A stretch of 64,000 nucleotides of DNA from Nocardia ignorata NBRC 108230 (GTDB lineage: Bacteria > Actinomycetota > Actinomycetes > Mycobacteriales > Mycobacteriaceae): contig NZ_BDBI01000035.1 in NCBI RefSeq assembly GCF_001612905.1, positions 37,510 to 101,509 of the forward strand, given 5' to 3'. Of the stretch, positions 53,635-63,263 are shown piece after piece; positions within the stretch are counted from its first letter, which is position 1, and the number at the start of each line of letters is the position of its first letter. The translations under genes were made by a program, and so were the position numbers. The notes beneath the pieces are model-generated. The model ran no database searches. It saw only the letters and a list, made by a program, of their open reading frames with translations, and was not told where the DNA came from.

Positions 53635-54282
53635 TCAGTAGTAGGCAAGTCGCTTCTCCAGTCTTCTGATCAGCACGGAGGTCGGGTAGCTGGCGACGAG
53701 GAAGAACACGCCCGCCAGGGTGATCGCCTCCAGGTAGGCGAAGTTGCGGGCCCCGAATTGCTGTGCGGCGGTGACCAGTTCGACCACCGAGATGGCGAAC
53801 AGGAACGGGGTGTCCTTGAACATCGACACCGCGTTGGTGCCGAGTGCGGGCAGCGACGCACGGATCGCCTGTGGCAGCACCACCGCCCGCCAGGTGCGTG
53901 TCGGCGGCAGCGACAACGCGCGCGCCGCCTCCCACTGTCCCTTCGGTACCGCCTCGATCCCGGCCCGGTACACCTCGGCGAGATAGCTCGAGTAATGGAT
54001 ACCGAGCACGGTGATGCCGATCTGCAGCGCCGAGAACTGGGTGAGCAGGGTGTAGGCGAACAGCAACTGCACGACCAGCGGAGTGAGCCGCACGAACTCG
54101 CTCACCGCGTGGACGGGTGCGGCGATCCAACGCGGCATCGACTGACGGATGATCGCGATCACCAGCCCCAGCACGGCGGCGAGCGCGAAGCCGAGAGCGG
54201 TGGCGAGCAGGGTGATCTGGAAGCCGTCCCACAGCACCGGCAGGGCGTCGCGGGCGCGCTCCCAGCTCCATTGGGCGTTCAT
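53635..54282 (-). CDS. ehuD: Ectoine/hydroxyectoine ABC transporter permease
   Basis: 215 residues, HisM/GlnP-type permease with about five spans. The EAA loop reads EAVPKGQWEAARALSLPPTRTWRAVVLPQAIRASLPAL. Its ATG overlaps the ehuC stop (ATGA). Confidence 0.88.
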   Translation of the reverse strand: MNAQWSWERARDALPVLWDGFQITLLATALGFALAAVLGLVIAIIRQSMPRWIAAPVHAVSEFVRLTPLVVQLLFAYTLLTQFSALQIGITVLGIHYSSYLAEVYRAGIEAVPKGQWEAARALSLPPTRTWRAVVLPQAIRASLPALGTNAVSMFKDTPFLFAISVVELVTAAQQFGARNFAYLEAITLAGVFFLVASYPTSVLIRRLEKRLAYY

Positions 54283-54995
54283 GCGGTCACCTTCGCGTCG
54301 TCAGGGGCGAGTCGCAACACTTCCTTCAACGACGCACCTCGGCCGAGCTTGGTCTTGGCGCGGGTCTCCAGGAGGTTCATGCCGAGGGTCAGCAGGTAGG
54401 CGAGGACGAAATAGATCACCAGGCCGACGCCGAAGGAGAACAGGGTGTCGCTGGTGGTCTTGCGCAGCTGCCCGATCTCGTAGGTCAGATCGTGCAGGGT
54501 GATGTACGACGCCAGCGCCGTGGCCTTGAGCAGGTGTACGAGCAGATTGGTCAGTGAGGGCAGCATGAGCGCCCACGCCTGCGGGAACAGCACCCGCCGC
54601 ATCCGCTGCCACGGACTGAAACTCAGCGCCACCGCCGCCTCGAACTGGGCGCGCGGCACCGCGTTCAGCGCACCGCGCACCACCTCGGCACCGTAGGCGC
54701 CGTAGTTGAGGCCGAGCGCGAGAATGCCGCAGAACACAGGGTCGAGCTTGTAACCGAGCAATGGCAGCACATAGAACAGCCAGAAGATCTGCACCAACAG
54801 CGAAGTGCCACGGAAGAACTCGATCAGGACCCGGGCACTGCCACGCACCGCGAGCGAGCGGAAACGTGCGGCGGTACCGAGCGCCAGGGCGAGGACGAAC
54901 GCGAGCAGCGCACCGCCGATGGTCAGTTCCAGCGTGACGACGATGCCGTCCCACAGCGCGGGGAGGGCGTCGCGTACCGCGTCGAGCTTGCTCAC
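54279..54995 (-). CDS. ehuC: Ectoine/hydroxyectoine ABC transporter permease
   Basis: 238 residues, about five spans. The EAA loop reads NAVPRAQFEAAVALSFSPWQRMRRVLFPQAWALMLPSL. GTG 54995 lies 7 bp after the ehuB stop. Confidence 0.88.
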   Translation of the reverse strand: MSKLDAVRDALPALWDGIVVTLELTIGGALLAFVLALALGTAARFRSLAVRGSARVLIEFFRGTSLLVQIFWLFYVLPLLGYKLDPVFCGILALGLNYGAYGAEVVRGALNAVPRAQFEAAVALSFSPWQRMRRVLFPQAWALMLPSLTNLLVHLLKATALASYITLHDLTYEIGQLRKTTSDTLFSFGVGLVIYFVLAYLLTLGMNLLETRAKTKLGRGASLKEVLRLAPDDAKVTA

Positions 54996-55002
54996 CGGCC
55001 GA

Positions 55003-55890
55003 TCAGATCTCGCCCTTGCAGAGTTTGGCCGTCGTGTACTTCGGGTCGGGCAGTTCGCGTTCGGTGAAGCCGAACTTGCCGACGATGGACAGGTACTTGT
55101 CCTTGTCGCCGGTGATCTTGGCGAGCTCGGCGTTGTAGGCGGCGAGCAGGTCCGGATCGGTGGTGCGGAACACCGTGCCGCCCGCTCCGACCTGCGGCTT
55201 GCCGTCGATGACGGCCACGAACGAGGGCGTCACGTCCACCGGGGCGTCCGGGGTATGGCTCTTGAGCCAGTTCAACGAGATCGCGGTGAGGGCGAACACG
55301 TCGGCGCGGCCCGAGGTGACCGCGTCCATACCGTCCTGCGGGGTGGCCACCTGGGTGGCGTCGATGCCGAGCGACGCGGCGTAATCGGATTCGATGGCGC
55401 CCGTCATCGCGGCCATCTTCGCTCCGCTGGATTTGATCGACTGCATATCGCTGAGGTTCATCGGATTTCCCTTTTTCACCATCAGCGCAGTGGTGTACAT
55501 GAATTCCGGTTCGCTGAATGCGGCCTGTTCGCAGCGTTTCGGCAAGATCGACATTCCGGCGCTCACCGCGTCGAATCGGTCGGCCTGCAAGCCGGGGATG
55601 AGGGCGCCGAACTCGGTCTGCACACCGTCGACGGTCTTGATACCGAGGTTGGCGAAGATCTCCTTGTGCAGGGCCACGGTCGCGCCGGTGAGCTGACCGC
55701 CCTCCTCGAACGAATAGGGCGCCTCACCGGCGAAACCCACGGTGATCGTGCCCTTGTCCTTCAGCGACTGCAGGAGTTGGCCGCTCTCGGTGGTCTCGGT
55801 CTTCGTGCACCCGGCGAGCACCGCCGCCGCGAGCGCGGCACCGGCGAACACTGCTGTACAGCGCTTAGGCAGGGAAATCGTGTCCGGCAT
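55003..55890 (-). CDS. ehuB: Ectoine/hydroxyectoine-binding lipoprotein
   Basis: 295 residues with signal peptide and lipobox VLAGC (Cys ~28). The type II binding-protein body has ITVGFAGEAPYSFEEGGQLTGATVALHKEIFANLGI, VQTEFGALIPGLQADRFDAVSAGMSILPKRCEQAAFSEPEF and ALMVKKGNP, which closely recalls EhuB. It gathers compatible solutes or related amino acids outside the cell. GAGAGG precedes ATG 55890. Confidence 0.87.
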   Translation of the reverse strand: MPDTISLPKRCTAVFAGAALAAAVLAGCTKTETTESGQLLQSLKDKGTITVGFAGEAPYSFEEGGQLTGATVALHKEIFANLGIKTVDGVQTEFGALIPGLQADRFDAVSAGMSILPKRCEQAAFSEPEFMYTTALMVKKGNPMNLSDMQSIKSSGAKMAAMTGAIESDYAASLGIDATQVATPQDGMDAVTSGRADVFALTAISLNWLKSHTPDAPVDVTPSFVAVIDGKPQVGAGGTVFRTTDPDLLAAYNAELAKITGDKDKYLSIVGKFGFTERELPDPKYTTAKLCKGEI

Positions 55891-56160
55891 GGTCGGCCTC
55901 TCGCAGGGGTAGCGCCGCAGAATGTGCAGGTTACCGAAACTTCTTTTGTCGTCGGGAAATTCGCGTCTGTGAAAAACCTAATGCTTCGATATTTGCCGAA
56001 CCCGGTTCCGTTATCGCTTTGTTATCTGCTGATTAGCGCACGACTCCAATGGGTAACCTGATATGCGATTTCGGGCCCGGACCGGCGACGGGAACCTCCC
56101 GCGCGCTCAGGTGGTAATCGGCTGTCGGCCCCACCGGACCAGGGACTACCCTGTGCATCC
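55891..56160. promoter_or_regulatory. Divergent ehuB-proS control region, 270 bp
   Basis: A stretch at about 55930-56045 is much richer in A/T than the surroundings. It contains two GTTATC hexamers (56010-56015 and 56021-56026), 11 bp apart, on the same face of the helix. TACCCT at 56147-56152, 8 bp before GTG 56161, is a likely leaderless -10 for proS. Confidence 0.45.
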
Positions 56161-57909
56161 GTGATCACCCGCCTCTCCCGCCTGTTCCTGCGCACCCTGC
56201 GAGACGATCCCGCCGACGCCGAGGTGCCGAGCCACAAACTGCTGGTACGTGCCGGCTACGTCCGCCGCGTCGCCCCGGGCGTGTACTCGTGGTTGCCGCT
56301 GGGTCTGCGCACGCTGCGCAAGATCGAGGACGTCGTGCGCCAGGAGATGGACGCCACCGGCGCCCAGGAGATCTCCCTGCCCGCGCTGCTGCCGCGCGAG
56401 CCCTACGAGACCACCAACCGGTGGACCGAATACGGTGACGCGCTGTTCCGCCTCCAGGACCGCAAGGGCGGCGACTACCTGCTCGGCCCCACCCACGAAG
56501 AGCTGTTCGCGCTCACCGTGAAGGGTGAGTACAACTCCTACAAGGACCTCCCGGTCACGCTGTACCAGATCCAGGCCAAGTACCGCGACGAGGAACGCCC
56601 CCGCGCCGGCATCCTGCGCGGCCGCGAGTTCATCATGAAGGACTCCTACTCCTTCGATCTCGACGACGACGGTCTCGCCGCCAGCTACGCCACCCACCGC
56701 GCCGCCTACCAGCGCATCTTCGACCGGCTCGGCGTGAAGTACGTGATCGTGGCCGCCACCTCCGGTGCCATGGGCGGTAGCGCGTCGGAGGAATTCCTCG
56801 CCGAGAGCCCCGTGGGTGAGGACACCTACGTGCGCTGCGTGGAGTCCGGGTACGCCGCCAACGTGGAAGCCGTGGTCACCCCCGCGCCCGCGCCGCTGCC
56901 CATCGACGGGCTGCCCGCCGCCGTCGAACACGACACCCCGAACACCCCGACCATCGCCACCCTGGTCGACTGGGCCAACGAGGCGAAGGTGCTCGACCGC
57001 GCCGTCACCGCCGCCGACACGTTGAAGAACGTGATGGTGAAACTGCGCCACCCCGACGGCAAGACCGAGATCGTCGGCATCGGCATCCCCGGTGACCGCG
57101 AGGTCGACGACAAGCGCCTCGAGGCCGCTGTCGAACCCGCGACGGTGGAACTGCTCACCGAGGCGGACTTCACCGCCAACCCGTTCCTGGTGAAGGGCTA
57201 CATCGGCCCGAAGGGTCTGCAGGCCAACGGTGTTCGCTACCTGGTCGATCCCCGCGTCGTCGACGGCACCTCGTGGATCACCGGTGCCGACCAGCAGGGC
57301 AGGCACGTCGTCGGCCTGGTCGCCGGACGTGACTTCACCCCCGACGGCACCATCGAGGCCGCCGAGGTCCGCGACGGCGACCCCTCGCCCGACGGCGCCG
57401 GTCCGCTGGTGTCGGCGCGTGGCATCGAGATCGGCCACATCTTCCAGCTCGGCCGCAAATACACCGACGCCTTCGACGTGGACGTGCTCGGCGAGAACGG
57501 CAAGCCCGTGCGCCTCACCATGGGGTCCTACGGCATCGGCATCTCCCGCATGGTCGCGGTGATCGCCGAACAGCAGCACGACGAGAAGGGCCTGCGCTGG
57601 CCCGCCGAAGTCGCCCCCTTCGACGTGCACGTGGTGATCGCCAACAAGGACGCCGCCGCCCGCGACGGCGCCGAACACGTGGTCGCCGGACTGAACGCCG
57701 AAGGCCTCGAGGTCCTCTTCGACGACCGCACCGCCTCCCCCGGCGTGAAGTTCAAGGACGCCGAATTGCTCGGCATGCCCTGGATCCTGGTCATCGGCCG
57801 CGGCTGGGCCGAAGGCAAGGTGGAACTCCGCAACCGGCTGACCGGCGAAGCCGAGGAGATCCCGGCCGAAGACGCCGTCAGCGCGGTCACCGCGCGCGTG
57901 CGCGGCTGA
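56161..57909 (+). CDS. proS: Prolyl-tRNA synthetase (bacterial type with editing insertion)
   Basis: 582 residues, the normal length for the bacterial ProRS that carries the INS editing domain. Class II motif 2 is at YRDEERPRAGILRGREFIMKDSYSF and motif 3 at TMGSYGIGISRMVAVIAEQ. The INS domain lies between them (~225-390), with KNVMVKL and the GV/DPR segments. The anticodon-binding domain follows. Rv2845c is the counterpart. GTG 56161 looks leaderless. Confidence 0.97.
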   Translation: MITRLSRLFLRTLRDDPADAEVPSHKLLVRAGYVRRVAPGVYSWLPLGLRTLRKIEDVVRQEMDATGAQEISLPALLPREPYETTNRWTEYGDALFRLQDRKGGDYLLGPTHEELFALTVKGEYNSYKDLPVTLYQIQAKYRDEERPRAGILRGREFIMKDSYSFDLDDDGLAASYATHRAAYQRIFDRLGVKYVIVAATSGAMGGSASEEFLAESPVGEDTYVRCVESGYAANVEAVVTPAPAPLPIDGLPAAVEHDTPNTPTIATLVDWANEAKVLDRAVTAADTLKNVMVKLRHPDGKTEIVGIGIPGDREVDDKRLEAAVEPATVELLTEADFTANPFLVKGYIGPKGLQANGVRYLVDPRVVDGTSWITGADQQGRHVVGLVAGRDFTPDGTIEAAEVRDGDPSPDGAGPLVSARGIEIGHIFQLGRKYTDAFDVDVLGENGKPVRLTMGSYGIGISRMVAVIAEQQHDEKGLRWPAEVAPFDVHVVIANKDAAARDGAEHVVAGLNAEGLEVLFDDRTASPGVKFKDAELLGMPWILVIGRGWAEGKVELRNRLTGEAEEIPAEDAVSAVTARVRG

Positions 57910-57920
57910 TCTGTCCGCAA

Positions 57921-57960
57921 CGATCGCGCTGTCCCGCCGACCGGTGGGGCAGCGCGATCG
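57921..57960 (+). terminator. Terminator-like hairpin after proS
   Basis: A 15-bp stem (57921-57935 with 57946-57960, one G-T) around a 10-nt loop, 11 bp after the proS stop. No T-run, as is usual in actinobacteria. Confidence 0.7.
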
Positions 57961-58046
57961 ACGTATCCGGCGAACTTACGCCTACGTAGGGGAAACCTGC
58001 AGGTAGACGGCATAGTCGGGGATGGGGCGCTGATAAGTTGACGGGT

Positions 58047-59798
58047 ATGACGAGTTCGCCCAGCCTGTTGTTCAACCCCGCCACCTACGACCCGCAGCAT
58101 TTCGATGCGGAGACGCGGCGGCTGCTGAAAGCCACCATCGAGTGGTTCGAGTCCAAGGGCAAGGCGCAGTTGCTGGCCGACGACCGGGACGCGCTGTGGG
58201 TGCAGGACTTCCTGGACTTCGTGGCGAAGGAGAAGCTGTTCGCCACCTTCCTGACCCCGGCCGCCTACGCCGACGGTGACCCGAACAAGCGCTGGGACGC
58301 CGCGCGCAATGCGGCGCTGTCGGAGATCTTCGGCTTCTACGGGCTGGCCTACTGGTACGCCGAGCAGGTGACGATCCTCGGCCTCGGCCCGATCTGGCAG
58401 AGCGACAACGAGATCGCCAAGCGCAAGGCCGCCGCCGACCTCGCCGACGGTCAGGTCATGGCGTTCGCGCTGTCGGAGCGTGACCACGGCGCCGACATCT
58501 ACAACACCGACCTCGTCCTGACTCCGACCGAGCCGGGCAGCGCCGACGCCGAGGCGGGGATCCTGTTCCGTGCCAACGGCGAGAAGTACTACATCGGCAA
58601 CGGCAATGTCGCCTCGATGGTGTCGGTGTTCTCCCGCCGCGCCGACATCGAGGGCGCCGACGGCTACGTCTGGTTCGCCGCCGACTCCCGCCACGACAAC
58701 TACCACCTGGTCGACAGCGTCATCCACGGTCAGATGTATGTGAGCCACTTCCGGCTGGAGAACTACCCGGTGACCGCCGCCGACGTGCTCCACGAAGGCC
58801 CCGAAGGGTTCTCGGCCGCGCTCAACACCGTCAACGTCGGCAAGTTCAACCTGTGCCACGGCAGCATCGGCATGGTGGAGCACTCGTTCTTCGAGGCCAT
58901 CACCCACTCCAACAACCGCATCCTCTACGGCAAGCCGGTCACCGACTTCGCCCACGTGCGTGGCAATTTCGTCGACGCCTACGCCCGCCTGATCGCGATG
59001 AAGCTGTTCAGCGACCGGGCCGTCGACTACTTCCGCAGCGCCTCCCTCGAGGATCGCCGCTACCTGCTGTTCAACCCGATGACCAAGTCCAAGGTCACCT
59101 CCGAGGGCGAGGTCGCGATGACCCTGCTGCTCGATGTGCTGGCGGCCAAGGGTTTCGAGAAGAACACCTACTTCCACGAGGCCTCGCGCTACATCAACCA
59201 CCTGCCCCGGCTCGAGGGCACGGTGCACGTGAACGTGGGCCAGATCCTCAAGTTCATGCCGAACTACCTGCTCAACCCGGCCGAGTACCCGGCGGTCCCC
59301 ACCCGGCTCGAGGCGGGCGACGAGGAGTTCTTCTGGAAGCAGGGCCCGGCGCGCGGCGCGGGCAAGGTGCGCTTCGCCGACTGGACCCCGCCCTACGAGG
59401 CGGCCGCCGACGTGCCGAACGTGGGCCGCTTCTACGAGCAGGCCAAGGCGCTGCGTGAGCTGCTGCTCACCGCCGCACCGGACGAGGCGCAGCAGAAGGA
59501 CCTGGACTTCATGCTCACCATCGGCCACCTGTTCTCCACGGTGGTCTACGGTCAGCTGATCCTCGAGCAGGCCGAACTCACCGGCCTCGACCGCGACGTA
59601 CTCGACCAGATCTTCGACTTCCAGATCCGCGACTTCAACACCCAGGCCACCGCGCTGCTCGGCAAGCCGTCGGTCACCGACGCGCAGCGGAACTGGGCGG
59701 TCGCCGCCCTGCGCACGCCGATCGCCGACGCGGAGCGGTTCGACCGGGTGTGGCAGCAGGTGGAGTCCTACGACGGCGCCTACGCGATGCGTCCGTAG
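58047..59798 (+). CDS. Acyl-CoA dehydrogenase (FadE family)
   Basis: 583 residues, longer than the ~380 of short-chain enzymes and similar to the long FadE group. It has MAFALSERDHGADIYNTDLVLT for FAD/substrate contacts, FNLCHGSIGMVEHSFFEAI and VTDFAHVRGNFVDAYARLIAMKLFSDRAVDYF. The C-terminal extra helices are present. It introduces the alpha-beta double bond in beta-oxidation. Substrate chain length unknown. ATG 58047 has TAAGTT 7 bp upstream. Confidence 0.88.
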   Translation: MTSSPSLLFNPATYDPQHFDAETRRLLKATIEWFESKGKAQLLADDRDALWVQDFLDFVAKEKLFATFLTPAAYADGDPNKRWDAARNAALSEIFGFYGLAYWYAEQVTILGLGPIWQSDNEIAKRKAAADLADGQVMAFALSERDHGADIYNTDLVLTPTEPGSADAEAGILFRANGEKYYIGNGNVASMVSVFSRRADIEGADGYVWFAADSRHDNYHLVDSVIHGQMYVSHFRLENYPVTAADVLHEGPEGFSAALNTVNVGKFNLCHGSIGMVEHSFFEAITHSNNRILYGKPVTDFAHVRGNFVDAYARLIAMKLFSDRAVDYFRSASLEDRRYLLFNPMTKSKVTSEGEVAMTLLLDVLAAKGFEKNTYFHEASRYINHLPRLEGTVHVNVGQILKFMPNYLLNPAEYPAVPTRLEAGDEEFFWKQGPARGAGKVRFADWTPPYEAAADVPNVGRFYEQAKALRELLLTAAPDEAQQKDLDFMLTIGHLFSTVVYGQLILEQAELTGLDRDVLDQIFDFQIRDFNTQATALLGKPSVTDAQRNWAVAALRTPIADAERFDRVWQQVESYDGAYAMRP

Positions 59799-59801
59799 TC
59801 G

Positions 59802-59844
59802 ACAGCGACGGTCCGGCCTGTTCAGCGGGCCGGACCGTCGCTGT
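59802..59844 (+). terminator. Terminator-like hairpin after the acyl-CoA dehydrogenase gene
   Basis: A perfect 17-bp stem (59802-59818 with 59828-59844) around a 9-nt loop, just after the stop codon. Confidence 0.75.
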
Positions 59845-60014
59845 GTCACACGGGGCGGCCATCGAGGCCCCCTCGATGGCTCGTCGCCCGCCGGCACTGC
59901 CAACGGGAGGGCATGGCGTTGCCGGGCGGGCGGAATCGCTTCCGTCCGCGACGGGCCGATGTGCGCGGGCGGTATTCCAGTACGGAAGCCCGCGTGACCC
60001 GGTGGGCCTTCGGG

Positions 60015-60446
60015 CTATGTCCGTCCCGGGAAGCTGACCGTGACCGGGTTCGTGCCGAGGATCGCCTGCCATCGGGCGCGGCGCACCGCTGCTTCGGTGA
60101 GCGCTTCGACGGCGCCGGCCCGGACGGCCTCCTCGGTGGCCTGTTCGACCACGGCGTACCACGCTGCGGCGCAATCGGATTCGACCGCTACGGCGAGGTG
60201 TGCGGCCGGGATCGGGTCGTCGACCGGGAACGGTGGGCTGTAGGCGGCGTCGGGTGCCTCGGGTGCGGAGCCACCGGCTTCGAGCAGTTCGATCGTCGCG
60301 TCCCGGCGGGCGCGGTGCGCGGCACTGAACTCCGCGACCAGGCGCGACCGATCGCTGTTGGCGTAGGCGGCGATCAGGCCGTAGGAGTACACGGCCGCGT
60401 ACTCGGTGTCGAGGGCGCGTTGCAGCGCTTCACGTTGACCGGTCAT
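60015..60446 (-). CDS. Ferritin-like DUF4439 protein (Rv2844-like)
   Basis: 143 residues, four-helix bundle by appearance. LQRALDTEYAAVYSYGLIAAY at the N-terminus, HRARRDATIELLEAGG, and AVRRARWQAILG near the C-terminus fit DUF4439. Metal-ligand Glu/His residues are only partly conserved. Its ATG overlaps the stop of the upstream lipoprotein gene (ATGA), so the two are made together. Confidence 0.83.
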   Translation of the reverse strand: MTGQREALQRALDTEYAAVYSYGLIAAYANSDRSRLVAEFSAAHRARRDATIELLEAGGSAPEAPDAAYSPPFPVDDPIPAAHLAVAVESDCAAAWYAVVEQATEEAVRAGAVEALTEAAVRRARWQAILGTNPVTVSFPGRT

Positions 60447-61366
60447 GACAGCAGAACTCCCGCCTCGGTGGCACAGGCCGCGCTGATCGAGGCCAGAAGC
60501 CCTGCGCGGTAACCGGATTCGGTGCGGGCCAGGGTGGCTGCGGCCTGCTGGGAATGCTGCAACCGGGCACGCAACTGCTCGACGCTGATCGGCTGCTGCG
60601 CCGCGGATACGAGGTCCGCGGCGGGCACCGGTGCGCCGTCGGAACCCGGCACGGTGACGACGCCGGTGCGGTGCACAGGGGTGGTTCCGTCGCCGTAGAC
60701 CCCGATCACCCGGTCGATCTCGGCGCGCAAGGCGTCGGCGTGGGCGGTGCGTTCGGTGGCGACGGTCGTCAGTGCGGCCTGCGCCTGCGGTGCGAGCGCG
60801 ATCGCGGCCGTCGCGGCGGCGGCATCGGCGCGAGCCAGCACCTCGTGTGCGGCAAGTGGATCCGGCGCATGCACGGTGTCGTCCTCGGCGCACGACGCCA
60901 GGACGGCGACCGCGGGCACCGCGACAGCGCCTGCTCCGACCAGCCTCAGCACCGTCCGCCGATGCCAGGTGCGCGCGGCACTTCCGGCGGCCGGTGCGGG
61001 TGAGAACTCCGTCGACTTCGCGTGCCTGGCACCCGGCGCGGCAACACACTCCGTCGACTTCGAGGGCGGTATCGCGGTGTTGGCGGTCGGCGACTGCGGG
61101 TGCTGGACAGCGTGCTCTGTCGACTTCGCGTGCGGCACGGCGTCGGTGGTCGGCGACTGCGGGTGCTGGGCAGTCTGCGCGGCAGCGTGGGTGCTCGTCG
61201 CGACGGCGGATTCGGCAGTCGTCGCGACGGCCGAGGCGGTGGCCGACCGCACGACTTCACGCGCGAACCCGCTGGTCGGCGGGTGGGGATCGCGGTGGTC
61301 GGTGCGCATGCCGGAAGGTCGCCCGGCACTCGGCGGGACGGTATGGCGGTGATGCACGTGGACCAT
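60443..61366 (-). CDS. Ala-rich Tat/lipoprotein-like protein with repetitive N-terminus (Rv2843-like)
   Basis: About 307 residues. A Tat-like signal RRTVLRLVGAGAVAVPAVAVLASC ends in a lipobox Cys, but it starts only at residue ~130. The leader before it is low-complexity with repeats (HPQSPT twice, KSTE three times). The mature part is Ala-rich and helical (TERTAHADALRAEIDRVIGVYGDG). No start codon lies close before the signal, so the long N-terminus may be real; ATG 61366 is only one of several candidates. Confidence 0.6.
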   Translation of the reverse strand: MVHVHHRHTVPPSAGRPSGMRTDHRDPHPPTSGFAREVVRSATASAVATTAESAVATSTHAAAQTAQHPQSPTTDAVPHAKSTEHAVQHPQSPTANTAIPPSKSTECVAAPGARHAKSTEFSPAPAAGSAARTWHRRTVLRLVGAGAVAVPAVAVLASCAEDDTVHAPDPLAAHEVLARADAAAATAAIALAPQAQAALTTVATERTAHADALRAEIDRVIGVYGDGTTPVHRTGVVTVPGSDGAPVPAADLVSAAQQPISVEQLRARLQHSQQAAATLARTESGYRAGLLASISAACATEAGVLLS

Positions 61367-61538
61367 CGTGCCAGATCTCGCGGCGACGGTTCGCCACGCT
61401 GCGATCGCTCCTGGCACGCCGACACGGACCGGTGCGCACCGCCCGGTGGCTGGTCCTTTACACTCTCGTGGCGCGTTACGCTAGACCTTCGGCGTAGAAA
61501 TTTCCGATCGCGTCACAACTGAACCAGGAGCCGCCCAT

Positions 61539-62168
61539 ATGCCGATGCCCACCGAGGAAAGGGTGAGCCAGCTCGTCGCTGAGCTCGTCGCACGCCGGGG
61601 TTTCGACCTCGAGGGCGTCGCGATCGCGGCCGCGGGCAAGGACGAACTGGCTCCGGTTCGGGTGAAGGTCACCGTGGACAGCGACGGTCCCGCCGACCTC
61701 GACGCGATCGCCGACCTGAGCCGCGAGATGTCCGAGTCGCTCGACGCGGCAGGTGATTTCGGCGAATCCGCCTACCTGCTCGAAGTGACCACCCCCGGCG
61801 TCGACCGGCCGTTGACCACCGACCGGCACTGGCGCCGCGCCCAGGGCCGCAAGGTAAAGGTCGGCCTGGCCGACGGCGCCGAGCCCGTCGAGGGCAAGAA
61901 GAAGTTCGAGGCGCGCGTCGGTCAGCTCGCCGACGACGGCACCATCGCGCTCGTGCTCGGCGGCAGGAACAAGCCGCACCGGGTGCACGTGCCCCTCGCC
62001 GACATCGCCACCGCGGTCGTCCAGGTCGAATTCAACGCACCCGGCGCCGCCGAACTCGAACTCGCCGGTGGAATCGCCGCGGGCCGCCCCGTCCCGGGCG
62101 ACGAACCCGCCGACCTCGCCGCAGCAGGCCAACACAGTGACACTCCCACCGAAGGGGTTGCGGAATGA
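61539..62168 (+). CDS. rimP: Ribosome maturation factor RimP
   Basis: 209 residues, with a C-terminal tail of ~40 residues beyond the usual length. N-terminal domain: VSQLVAELVARRGFDLEGVAI. C-terminal SH3-like domain: LEVTTPGVDRPLTTDRHWRRAQGRKVKV. It helps 30S assembly. Rv2842c is the counterpart. ATG 61539 or 61545. The stop overlaps nusA ATG. Confidence 0.95.
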   Translation: MPMPTEERVSQLVAELVARRGFDLEGVAIAAAGKDELAPVRVKVTVDSDGPADLDAIADLSREMSESLDAAGDFGESAYLLEVTTPGVDRPLTTDRHWRRAQGRKVKVGLADGAEPVEGKKKFEARVGQLADDGTIALVLGGRNKPHRVHVPLADIATAVVQVEFNAPGAAELELAGGIAAGRPVPGDEPADLAAAGQHSDTPTEGVAE

Positions 62169-63193
62169 ACATCGAAATCGAAGCCTTGCGCGCGATCGTC
62201 GCCGACAAGGGCATCCCGATCGAGACCGTGATCTCGGCGATCGAGTCGGCGCTGCTCACCGCCTACCGGCACACCGAGGGGCACCAGCCCAACGCCTACA
62301 TCGACATCAACCAGAAGACCGGCGTGGTCCGGGTGATGGCGCGCGAACTCGACGCCGACGGCAACCTCGTCTCCGAATGGGACGACACCCCAGAGGGTTT
62401 CGGCCGCATCGCCGCGACCACCGCCCGTCAGGTGGTGCTGCAGCGGCTGCGTGACGCCGAGAACGAGAAGTCCTTCGGCGAGTTCTCCACCCACGAGGGC
62501 GACATCGTCGGCGGCGTCGTCCAGCGCGATGCGAGGGCCAACGCGCGCGGCATCGTCGTGGTGCGCATCGGCAGCGAGGCCAACGGCGCCGAGGGCCTGA
62601 TCCCGCCCGCCGAGCAGGTGCCCGGCGAGACCTACGAGCACGGCGACCGCATCAAGTGCTACGTCTACGGTGTGTCGCGTGGTCCGCGCGGTCCGCAGAT
62701 CCAGCTCTCGCGCACCCACCCCAACCTGGTGCGGCGGCTGTTCTCGCTGGAGGTGCCCGAGATCGCCGACGGTTCCGTCGAGATCGTCGCGGTGGCCCGC
62801 GAGTCGGGGCACCGCTCCAAGATCGCGGTCCGTTCGACCGTGCCCGGCGTGAACGCCAAGGGCGCCTGTATCGGCCCGATGGGGCAGCGCGTGCGCAACG
62901 TGATGAGCGAACTGGCGGGCGAGAAGATCGACATCATCGATTACGCCGAGGATCCGGCGACCTTCGTCGGTAATGCGCTCTCGCCGTCGAAAGTGGTTTC
63001 GGTCACTGTCGTCGACCCCGAGGCGCGCGCCGCGCGGGTGATCGTGCCCGATTTCCAGCTCTCCCTCGCCATCGGCAAGGAGGGGCAGAATGCCCGCCTG
63101 GCTGCCCGCCTGACGGGCTGGCGCATCGATATCCGCAGCGACGCCGCGCCGGAGGCCGACGACTCGGCACGGCCGCAGGCGCACCGTAGTTGA
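62165..63193 (+). CDS. nusA: Transcription termination/antitermination factor NusA
   Basis: 342 residues, the short actinobacterial form without the C-terminal acidic repeats of E. coli. NTD (1-120), S1 domain (~125-200), KH1 with GACIGPMGQRVRNV, and KH2 with SLAIGKEGQNARLAARLTGW. ATGA overlap with rimP. Confidence 0.96.
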   Translation: MNIEIEALRAIVADKGIPIETVISAIESALLTAYRHTEGHQPNAYIDINQKTGVVRVMARELDADGNLVSEWDDTPEGFGRIAATTARQVVLQRLRDAENEKSFGEFSTHEGDIVGGVVQRDARANARGIVVVRIGSEANGAEGLIPPAEQVPGETYEHGDRIKCYVYGVSRGPRGPQIQLSRTHPNLVRRLFSLEVPEIADGSVEIVAVARESGHRSKIAVRSTVPGVNAKGACIGPMGQRVRNVMSELAGEKIDIIDYAEDPATFVGNALSPSKVVSVTVVDPEARAARVIVPDFQLSLAIGKEGQNARLAARLTGWRIDIRSDAAPEADDSARPQAHRS

Positions 63194-63263
63194 CGCGGAC
63201 ACGTCGGAATATCGGCCACCGGATGACAGGTTGATAACTTCGGAAGGGGAGGGGTTCGTCGTT

